From Ricinus communis (taxonomy: Eukaryota; Streptophyta; Magnoliopsida; Malpighiales; Euphorbiaceae), in assembly GCF_019578655.1 (NCBI RefSeq), contig NC_063259.1, forward strand, positions 21,439,277 to 21,503,276: DNA of 64,000 bases. The letters are read 5' to 3'. The notes beneath the pieces were generated by a model. It did not search any database. It saw only the letters and a program-made list of their open reading frames with translations, and was not told the origin of the DNA. The stretch's first letter is position 1, and each line of letters opens with the position of its first letter. The translations under genes and the position numbers were made by a program. Positions 12,359-20,080 of this stretch are shown here, one piece after another.

Positions 12359-12398
12359 GCTTTGGATACTCTTCTTAAGGCTTTGGATACTCTTCTTA
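12359..12398 (-). repeat. Two 19-bp direct repeats upstream of the viral TATA box
   Basis: The unit GCTTTGGATACTCTTCTTA occurs at 12359-12377 and 12380-12398, a period of 21 bp. This is two helical turns, ending about 12 bp from the TATA element. Such placement is typical of promoter-proximal enhancer elements; no factor is assigned. Confidence 0.8.
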
Positions 12399-12647
12399 GT
12401 GGAATAAAGAGGACTCCACTTGTTCTTGTAGTCTTGTGATAATGGAGTAAGATGCTTTACTCCTTTTATGAAAGTTGTCGACCATGCTTTGAAAAAGAAT
12501 CTTTTGCTTTTTTAAAGAGTCTTTTGTCTTCTTTCTTTTTTCTTTATATGATTCTTTTATCTTTTTTTTTTCATTGGGCTTTTGGCCCATTACAAAATAT
12601 TTTGGGCTACCATTTCTGGTTTTCAACCCAAGGGCTTTATAGAGGTG

Positions 12648-14108
12648 TCATTTAATGGGCTTGAAAATCTCAAAACAGTCATCTTCGTTTGAGTCACCAT
12701 CTAGTTCTATTGCTGCCGAGCTGGTGCTGGAAGAGGAAGATGAGGCTTTTGATTTTCCTTTGGAAGAGGCGGTTTCCGACAATTGTTTGATCAACTGTAA
12801 GAAATCCTCTTCTATCTGAGCTACTGCTAGCTTTGGAATTATGAAGGACTTCTGTGCCAAGAAAGTGGTTTGTTCTTTCGGAGGTGGCAAGAAGCTATTT
12901 TTTGCAAGGATATTTTGTACCAACTTTAGTGATAATTTTTCTTGGTGGTTAAATTTATCCCACCATTTGACTTTGAACCTTCGGGTAAGGATGATTTCTC
13001 CATCTGTTGCTTGATTGAAATGGAAATACCAAACACATGCCCAGGGGAGAAAAAAGTTTGAACAAAATACAAGTAACGGGAGAAAATGTCTTTCTATTTT
13101 GTTTGGTTTGTAGTGGGCTTTGAAAAGGTTAAACAGAGGTAGAACTTTTGGAATTATGGTCTCAGGAACATTGCCATAAAAATTCCACCATTGTTTAAAC
13201 CAATAGGGGATCTTTGAAGTTTGGATTGAGCTTGTATCGAAGTAGAAAAGCCAAGAATGGCTTTGTCCTTCGTTTTGAAAAAGAAAGGTATTAAACCAAG
13301 CTTGTTGGTAATCCCAATAGTTGAAGGAAGTGTTTACGCTTGATGGGTAGGTTCTTTGGAGGGAAGTTGGGAAAGATCTTGAAGAGTGTAAATCCATTCC
13401 CCAATCTGTAGGGTGGAGGATTCTTTGTATGGTGCATGTGGCATATGTGGGGTCTTTATAGTCTTTGTGTTTTTTGAAGTGTTTGAACTTTGCAGAACCA
13501 GTTACCTCAAGGATAGACTGGTAGTAGTATTGGGGCTTTGAAATATTCCAGGGCTTGAAATACCATCCTGGAGGGAAAATCTTGGAAATCAATTTTGAGG
13601 GGCTTTCTGTACAGAATCCTTCCTCAATAGTCAAAATGTTTTGAAAATTTTTCTTTTCTATATATTCGTTGGATTTAAAAAGTTTTGTTTGTGACAAAAC
13701 TATTTCTTGAGAGTTGAGCTTTGAAATACTTTTAGAGCTCTGAGATAGGTTTTGAGGGAAAATTTCTATCTCAGGTTTTGAAAAAGGGATAGAAAGTATA
13801 CCTTTACCCTTGTTGGAGGAGGATGATGACTTTGGAGAAGCTTCGGGTTGAAGTTGTACCATTTGCTTTGAATATTCTTCGACCCTTTTTAGGAATTCAG
13901 GATCTTGTTGTGCAAGCCACTCATGAATTTGCAACTGTTGTTGGGCCGGATCAGCCTTGCTTTGGTCAATTTCTTCCTGGATGATTTCGGTCCAGGTTCT
14001 GATGGGCTTTGAAGAAGAAGGCAAAATTTCCTTCTTTGGACTTTGGACAGGCTTTGACCTTGCTGTCGATTTTTCTTTTTTTGCTTTTGATTTTCTTAGC
14101 ATTTTCAC
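12648..14108 (-). CDS. Caulimovirid ORF2, 486-residue protein of unknown function, open throughout
   Basis: Follows directly after the RNase H end of the polyprotein (its ATG lies just past the polyprotein C-terminus near 14112). The N-terminal third (about residues 1-125) is Lys/Ser/Pro-rich and probably disordered. The middle (about 175-400) is rich in Trp, Tyr and Phe, with motifs such as PPGWYFKPWN, SWLFYF, KQWWNFYG and FKVKWWDKFN. The C-terminus is a Ser tract followed by an acidic tail. No enzyme motif is visible, and it does not show the 30K movement-protein pattern in an obvious way. Similar Trp-rich second ORFs are, to my knowledge, found next to endogenous caulimovirid polyproteins in eudicot genomes; the function is not known. 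It is the only complete viral frame here. Confidence 0.75.
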   Translation of the reverse strand: MKMLRKSKAKKEKSTARSKPVQSPKKEILPSSSKPIRTWTEIIQEEIDQSKADPAQQQLQIHEWLAQQDPEFLKRVEEYSKQMVQLQPEASPKSSSSSNKGKGILSIPFSKPEIEIFPQNLSQSSKSISKLNSQEIVLSQTKLFKSNEYIEKKNFQNILTIEEGFCTESPSKLISKIFPPGWYFKPWNISKPQYYYQSILEVTGSAKFKHFKKHKDYKDPTYATCTIQRILHPTDWGMDLHSSRSFPTSLQRTYPSSVNTSFNYWDYQQAWFNTFLFQNEGQSHSWLFYFDTSSIQTSKIPYWFKQWWNFYGNVPETIIPKVLPLFNLFKAHYKPNKIERHFLPLLVFCSNFFLPWACVWYFHFNQATDGEIILTRRFKVKWWDKFNHQEKLSLKLVQNILAKNSFLPPPKEQTTFLAQKSFIIPKLAVAQIEEDFLQLIKQLSETASSKGKSKASSSSSSTSSAAIELDGDSNEDDCFEIFKPIK

Positions 14109-14111
14109 TCT

Positions 14112-14461
14112 TGTTTTTGAAGAAACTCTCTGGTTAGAAAGTCTGGAATTGAACTCGAATCTTCTCTTATGTATTTGATTTCAAAGTCAAAAACAGAAAG
14201 AATGGCTTGCCATCTGGCAAAAATTTACTTTGAAGCTATGTTTTGAACATCTTTTTGTAAAACTTCTTTAGCAGATTTAAAATCAATCCTTAAAAGAAAT
14301 CTTTGGTTTAAAAGATCGCTTTGAAATTTTGAAATGCACAAAACTATCGAAAGAATTTCTTTTTTGATAGTTGAATAGTTTTTTTGTGTATTATTCCAGT
14401 GTGCAAAAGTAAACTGGACAATACATTCTGTTGTTTTGGACTTGCTTAAGAATCCCACCAT
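14112..14461 (-). pseudogene. Caulimovirid RNase H domain and polyprotein C-terminus
   Basis: Continues the reverse transcriptase after a frame change in the 14391-14461 overlap. It shows the RNase H-like segment with NYSTIKKEILSIVLCISKFQ, which holds the conserved Glu helix, and LLRIDFKSA, which holds the second acidic residue. A stop at about 14222-14224 interrupts it, and the typical caulimovirid end IPDFLTREFL is found at about 14122-14150. Inactive because of the frame change and stop. Confidence 0.75.
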
Positions 14462-15368
14462 ATCCTAGATTTGATGCATCAGTTTCAATAATTTTGAATG
14501 CAGATGGATCAGCTAGGTGTAAACATAGTATTTCAGAAACTTGTTTTTTTATGCTTTGGACAATCTTTGTATGCTCATCGGTCCATACAGGGGGGGTTTT
14601 CTTTAACCTATCATGAAGGGGCTTTGCAAGACAGTTCAAATTTGGATAAAAATCCATTACATAATTTAAACTACCAAGGAATCTTTGTAATTGTGTTTTT
14701 TCCAAAATTTTATCTGGAAACTTTGAAGTAAAGGCTAGAGACCTTTCAATTGGGGTGATAGTTCCCCGGGAGATATAGTGACCAAGAAATCTAATTTTTT
14801 TTTGGAATAAAGATATCTTGGATTTTGAAACCACTAAACCTTTTTTCTTAACAACAGAGAAAAATGTCTCTAAGTGTTTGAAATGTTGCTCTAGAGAATT
14901 TGAAAATATCAACACATCATCAATGTAGACAATGCAAAACTTTGAATAAGGATTGAAAATGTCATTCATGATTTTTTGAAATTCAGAAGGAGCATTTTTT
15001 AATCCGAAGGGCATTACATTCCATTCGTACTGGCCAAATGGAACTGTAAAAGCAGTTTTGTACCTGTCTTTTGGATGAATCTGGATTTGCCAAAATCCTG
15101 ATTTCATATCAAATTTTGAAAAAATAAAAGCAGAATGAAGCTTTTGAAGAAGATTTTTTTTGTTTGGAATTGGGTATCTAATCCACTTTAGGGCTTTATT
15201 CAAAGGTTTGTAATTAATCACCAACCTAGGTGTTTCTCTTTTTATCTCACTATTTTTGTTGACATAGAAAGCTGCACATGACCAGGGGGATCTAGATTTG
15301 GTAATCAAACATTTTTGCTCTAAATCTTTTATTTCTATTCTACAATGGCTTTCTAGAGTTTCATTCAT
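14391..15368 (-). pseudogene. Caulimovirid reverse transcriptase domain
   Basis: An open stretch of 325 codons covering nearly all the RT core: RLVINYKPLN, FDMKSGFWQIQI, MPFGLKNAPSEFQ, and the catalytic YIDDVLIFS with its Asp pair at about residues 150-151 of this stretch. A connection region follows. The YIDD box and FGLKNAPSEFQ are characteristic of Caulimoviridae and the related Metaviridae; the absence of an integrase and the DFLTREF polyprotein end favour Caulimoviridae. The frame is separated from the protease by two stops (about 15400-15452) and from RNase H by a frame change, so no functional polyprotein is possible from this copy. Confidence 0.88.
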
Positions 15369-15452
15369 TTGGATGGGTATTGCTTTGGTAGGGATTTATT
15401 TATCAGAAAAATCTTTTTCATATGGTAAATCTACCATATGTTGTTTTCGTTT

Positions 15453-16040
15453 TCAAAAAGCATTAGGAAGATCAGAAAAAACTTCATTTTCAATCTTCTT
15501 TTGCAAATCAGAGATTTTTCTTTGGACAAAATCATTTTGCATTTGACTTTGAATTCTTTTCAAACCCATATCTTGTTTTAAGTGGAAAATCTCGGTTTGT
15601 TTTCCTTTGATCAAAGCATTTATCTCAAAATTGTAAATTGAGTGGGCTTTAATAAGATTGAGATTTCTCTTTTTTGGTTTTTCTATGAAAGGAAAAATAA
15701 TCTTTGAATCTTTAGCTTTAAAAATAATACCAGCAGTAGTTACTTTGAAAGGGGTAATTAAATTGATGAAAGGAGTTCCCAAAATAACTGTTTGCTGAAG
15801 ATCTTTTGTAAGAATAAAAATATTTTTTAAAGCAATATTATTATTTAGAATTGCAGCTTCAGTTTTACCCGCAATCCTAATCTTTGAACTATTAGCTGAA
15901 GTAAGCCTTTCTTTAGTTTCTTGATGATACTTTTTAGGAACCAGCTCATAATTGATACAGTTGAGGTCTGCTCCTGTATCAAACAAAGCGATGGTTTCTA
16001 TTTGGAAATCACCAGGGAAAATGAGCTTTATTTGGATCAA
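15453..16040 (-). pseudogene. Caulimovirid aspartic protease domain
   Basis: A retropepsin-like domain with the active-site triad ALFDTGADLN near its N-terminus (DTG at residues 21-23 of the open stretch) and ILGTPFI about 70 residues later, which is the usual flap/second-strand pattern. It sits between the capsid and reverse transcriptase, as in caulimovirid polyproteins. Stops bound it on both sides (upstream near 16041-16373, downstream near 15450). Confidence 0.8.
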
Positions 16041-16373
16041 ATATTTTCTTGAAGTAATTTCTTTTAAAACATTAATGAAGTTTTCTGGAACATTTTCAGA
16101 AACTTCAAGATTTTGAAAATCATTTTCCTCTTCAGAATCAGAATCACTATTCTGTTTGAGAATCAGGCTTTGGAGTAAAACAGAATCATTTTATTATTTT
16201 TCTTTCAAATCTTTGAGCTTAGTTTTGATTGCTTTGATTTCTTTCTGAAGTTCTTGAATGGTAGGAAGAGGTTTTTTTAGCTTCTTCCCTTTATCCAAAA
16301 TCATAGAAAGATCATAAGTATTCTTACTAGAAGAGGGGACAAGGGTCTCAGTTTTTAAGATTTCTTTTAAAAC

Positions 16374-17456
16374 TTATTTTTGGATTTGGGGGTCATTAAT
16401 ATGCTTGACGGCTTCAAGAAGAGCTTCTTCTTGCCTAGTGAGCATATTAATATTCTTGGAAATACCTTCAGAATCTGATTCAGAATAATCGGATGAGGTT
16501 TTGATTTCATCAATTTCAAACTCTTCATCACTATTCGAAAATTCTAATTCAGAGGAATCAACAAGAAGAGCTGAAATTTTGCTTAAAACTTCATCTTCTA
16601 TTTGGAGCTCATGGAGTTTTTTGGAAAACTTGCAATACTTTGAAGTATGACCCTTCTTACCACATTTATAGCAAGTTATTTTGCTAAAATATTTTTTGAA
16701 ATTTTGTTTTGGAAATTTAGAAGAGGATGGCTTTTCGTAGAAATTCTCTTTGTTTTTGGGAGTCCTTCTATTTTTGAAAAAATATTTTTTCTTAAAAGAT
16801 TTGGAAAAATCTTCTTTGCATTTTTCTTTACAGGTAAGGGGAGGCTCTATGGGATTATACTCAAACTGGTTACAAAAACTACATAGTTCTTGCCTAGTCT
16901 TCTTCATTTCCCATTTGAGTTGTCTTTGAAGTTTAAGGTCATGGCATATCTTCAATCCTTCTTTCTGGGTAAGGCTCACTAATTCACCATAAGTGTAGAA
17001 ATCATAAGGGATCTGGCCATTATGAGGTTCTCTTATGGTATTCCTAACTCTTTCACCTAGTATCTTAGGTAAACCAACTAAGAATTTCTCTTTCCAGAAA
17101 GGTTGGTTTGAATCTTCCCTAAGCATGACTCTGGTCAGGAAGGTGTCTTTGTAGGCTTAGAAATTGCTAAGCTTTTTACAGGTTAGATTGCTAAGGAGTT
17201 TGGTATTCTTATCTTTCAGAAGAGAAGGGTCTCCTATGAAGTGGAGGGAAATCGTTAGGATTAAGGTTGACACAGCATCCTCAATTGGATTTCCTAGTTC
17301 ATCTAAGATGGGGGTCCTTTTATTGTGGTTTGGATAGCACCTAGGATTTGGAGCTGTTGTGCTTGTGTGAGATGGTAATCCCACCATTCTTAAGCTGGCC
17401 AGAAAATCCAGCTATAAGGAGCTCAGCAATGGCTCTATTAGAGGTACCGCTTTGGG
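16374..17456 (-). pseudogene. Caulimovirid capsid and zinc-knuckle region, minus-strand copy
   Basis: Capsid core, Lys-rich region and CCHC knuckle (CYKCGKKGHTSKYC at about 16632-16673) followed by an acidic Ser-rich tail. It is homologous to the inverted plus copy at 10560-11953. The N-terminal part is missing: at 17456/17457 the sequence switches directly into the 3' end of ORF2 within a short shared CCCAAA motif, so the promoter, leader and start of the polyprotein are deleted here. An in-frame TAG at about 17158-17160 breaks the frame. Between 16040 and 16374 further stops separate it from the protease. Confidence 0.83.
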
Positions 17457-18446
17457 TATTTTGGGTTGCCATTTCTGGTTTTCAAACCAAGGGCTTTACA
17501 GAGGTGTCATTTAATGGGCTTGAAAATCCAAAAATAATCATCTTCGTTTGAGTCACCATCTAGGTCTATTGCTGCCGAGCTGGTGCTGGAAGAGGAAGAT
17601 GAGGCTTTTGATTTTCCTTTGGAAGAGGCGGTTTCCGACAATTGTTTGATCAACTGTAAGAAATCCTCTTCTGTCTGGGCCGCTGCTAGCTTTGGAATTA
17701 TGAAAGACTTCTGTGCCAAGAAAGTGGTTTGTTCATTCGGAGGTGGCAAGAAGCTATTTTTTGCAAGGAAATTTTATACCAACTTTAGTGATAATTTTTC
17801 TTGGTGGTTAAATTTATCCCACCATTTGACTTTGAACCTTCGGGTAAGGATGATTGCTTCATCTGCTGCTTGATTGAAATGGAAATACCAAACACATACC
17901 CAGGGGAGAAAAAAGTTTGAACAAAATAGAAGTAACGGGGAAAAACGTCTTTCTATTTTATTTGGTTTGTAGTGGGCTTTGAAAAGGTTAAACAGAGGTA
18001 GAACTTCTGGAATTATGGTCTCAGGAACATTGCCATAAAAATTTCACCATTGTTTAAACCAATAGGGGATCTTTGAAGTTTGGATTGAGCTTGTATCGAA
18101 GTAGAAAAGCCAAGAATGGCTTTGTCCTTCGTTTTTGAGAAAAAAGGTATTAAATCAAGCTCGTTGGTAATCCCAATAGTTGAAGGAAGTGTTTAGGCTT
18201 GATGGGTAGGTTCTTTAGAGGGAAGTTGGGAAAGATCTTGAAGAGTGTAAATCCATTCCCCAATCTGTAGGGTGGAGGATTCTTTGTATGGTCCATGTGG
18301 ATTTGCGGGGTCTTCATGGTCTTTGTGTTTTTTGAAGTGTTTGAACTTTGTAGAACCAGTCACCTCAATGATAGACTGGTAGTAGGATTGGGGCTTTGAA
18401 ATATTACAGGGCTTGAAATACCATCCTGGAGGGAAAATCTTGAAAA

Positions 18447-18452
<6 letters not shown>
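17457..18452 (-). pseudogene. Truncated second copy of caulimovirid ORF2 (C-terminal two thirds)
   Basis: A direct repeat of 12597-13590 in the same orientation, about 95% identical by eye. Only about 80 C-terminal codons remain open; a Gln codon of the intact copy is a TAA here (C-to-T type change near 17776), and further breaks lie upstream. The repeat ends abruptly at the (TA)n run. It represents the start of a second genome turn, not an LTR. Confidence 0.8.
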
Positions 18453-18477
<25 letters not shown>

Positions 18478-18478
18478 T
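18453..18478. repeat. (TA)n run at the right edge of the caulimovirid
   Basis: About 13 TA units lie exactly where viral homology ends. The same run is also the end of an AT-rich dispersed repeat at 18479-18690. Confidence 0.9.
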
Positions 18479-18690
18479 ATTTTTGAGATTTAAATATTTT
18501 TTAATATGTATATTTAATTTTTGATATATAAAATTATTGTCTTGATATGTATATTTATTTTTGACATATAAAATTCAAACTTATATGTAATTTTATAATT
18601 TTTTTATTAATTTATCAATTAATAAATTAATTTCTAATTAAATACTCATTCTAATTCTAAAAAATAACATATTAATAATAATCATGACTA
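18479..18690 (-). repeat. Dispersed AT-rich repeat (family shared with 47120-48335), minus strand
   Basis: Its reverse complement matches about 47515-47735 and 48060-48280: ATTAATATGTTATTTTTT, then Leu/Ile-codon-like AT-rich text, then repeated ATGTCAAAA-type units (TATCAAAA here), ending in a (TA)n tail. Noncoding. The shared TA tail suggests a retroposon or other element with a simple-repeat end. Confidence 0.65.
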
Positions 18691-19375
18691 TATATATATA
18701 AGAATTATGTAATGTAATTAATATTAATAATAAAATTATTATTATTATTTTACTTAGAATAAGTAGTAAGTATTTTTTTCATTAATATTTTTATTTATTT
18801 GATTTGACCAAATTATATACACACATAAACACACACAATAAGAAAAGAGGATAATTTTAACCCTTATGTTAATGTCCCCCACACAGACTATACTACGAAT
18901 GCGCGAAGCTGAAGCCCCAACCCACTCCCCTCTTAGCCCACTTACATCCCGTAAACACGAAACGCACACAAAAATTATAAAATTAAATCTTCACCCTCAT
19001 GACATTAGGCCCAATAGCCTAAGTGTTACTATTTATTATTATTCTAACAAATCCTACGGCACACGATTTCTTTTATTTATACGATTCTTTTATATTTTAA
19101 ATTTTTTATCAGAAGATCTAAAAGACCCATAAAAGATATCATTTAACTAACGATTTGCAGATAATCTTTCAACACCCTTTACATGCATGAAATCATCAAA
19201 TTAGGAGCTGTAGCAGCAGCCAGTGAAAAAGATAAAATTTTCACAAAAATTAACTAAATTTCATATAAAACCTTAAGTCTGCTGCTCTTTATTCAATTTA
19301 ATGTGAATGATCAACAAGTAATATAAACAACTCAAAATGAATTAAATCTGTAGCATAAAGGACTCGCAAGGGCAC
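18691..19375. other. Intergenic region
   Basis: An open frame of 88 codons at 18866-19132 exists but has no recognisable domain and no gene context, so it is not called. AT-rich, with (ATT)n near 18730. Confidence 0.4.
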
Positions 19376-20080
19376 GAACCTTTCTTATAGTAAAAATGAT
19401 AAAGTACCTCGAGGTTGATCTCTCAAGAGACTATGAGGCCACTTATTATATAGATTAATTACCAATACAAAATAATAAAAGTAAATCTAAACACTCTAAG
19501 CTGATAATTTTGAGAGAATAATATTTATAAAGTAAATATGTTATGCTATGATGTATGAAAACTATATGCTAAAGAATATTTAGCCTAGCCAATTAATTAG
19601 TAATCTCCTTGTTTTACCTTAAGCTTATATCTAATGAATGAAATAGTAATGTGACTTTTTCTCCGGCCACTGAAACTAATGATGCAACTAAAATTTCTTT
19701 TACTAACGTATATTGAAGTAATGTCTTTAATATATTCAACTTACATATTTTTATAACAATTACTATTGTTTAAATTAATATGATGGTTAACTAATAATAA
19801 TAACTGAAACTAATAAAGATATGAAGATAAATAAATTACTTATTAAATAAATAAATAACAAAGTTCATACATAAGTAAAAAGGTTGAGCTAAATATTTAT
19901 GAAAACTACCATAACATATTTAACCCAATGATTATGGTATTAAATAGAAAGACATAAAACATGACTGAGAATTAAAATTCCCTCTAGATATAGAATTTAT
20001 TTAAATAGGAAAATGATTAGTTCTTACTCTCAATTTCTTGAAAAGCTCATTAGATCTCAGAAAAGAAAAACCAAGACTAA
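19376..20080 (+). repeat. Dispersed noncoding repeat, copy 1
   Basis: Resembles 28011-28755 along about 700 bp in the same orientation. Shared blocks include GATCTCTCAAGAGACTATGA, GGCCACTTATTATA, CTAATGATGCAA, TTCATACATAAGTAAAA and GGTATTAAATAG. The opening (GCAAGGGCACGAACC..., then a GAGGTTGATCTCTCA motif) resembles noncoding sequence that recurs in plant LTR-type elements, but no LTR or ORF is present. By eye it is roughly 75-80% identical to the other copy. Confidence 0.7.

Larger units (their letters stand above)
11954..12647 (-). promoter_or_regulatory. Caulimovirid intergenic region: promoter, transcript start region and poly(A) signal
   Basis: Noncoding DNA downstream of ORF2 on the minus strand with the order expected of a pararetroviral promoter: a purine-rich upstream part, two 19-bp direct repeats, a TATA box (12339-12347), then about 280 bp of leader with AATAAA at 12058-12063. 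In pararetroviruses the same poly(A) signal is passed once and used on the second pass. The plant initiator-tRNA primer site (TGGTATCAGAGC) expected further into the leader is not seen; the sequence is cut at the inversion junction before it. Confidence 0.7.
10541..18478. mobile_element. Endogenous caulimovirid (pararetrovirus) insertion, rearranged
   Basis: Composite insertion of a Caulimoviridae-type genome. The main block is on the minus strand, reading from right to left: a truncated copy of ORF2 (17457-18452), capsid/zinc knuckle, aspartic protease, reverse transcriptase, RNase H, a complete ORF2 (12648-14108), and a promoter/leader region ending at about 11954. It joins a plus-strand capsid fragment (about 10560-11953) head-on. 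There is no integrase and there are no true LTRs; the 1-kb direct repeat at the two ends of the minus block is viral coding sequence, as expected when more than one turn of a circular genome is captured. The insertion is flanked by GATATATATAG at about 10528 and (TA)n at 18453-18478. No movement protein is recognised and the polyprotein is broken, so the locus is a relic. The genus is undecided. Confidence 0.85.

Noticed and set aside
12396..12626. 76-codon frame on the minus strand between ORF2 and the promoter
   Set aside because: Low-complexity Lys-rich reading of purine-rich promoter DNA; it lies upstream of the TATA box and has no start context.
12597..18452. LTR retrotransposon with 1-kb LTRs at 12597-13590 and 17457-18450
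   Set aside because: The repeats are coding sequence of ORF2, do not begin and end with TG...CA, have no primer site next to them, and the right copy joins mid-capsid. No integrase is present. A circular pararetroviral genome captured for more than one turn explains it better.
10541..18478. 30K-type movement protein
   Set aside because: No frame with a convincing movement-protein pattern was found; the region that should hold it lies beyond the inversion and deletion joints.
18866..19132. 88-codon plus-strand frame
   Set aside because: No domain, no signal for a promoter, surrounded by repeats, and composition consistent with chance.
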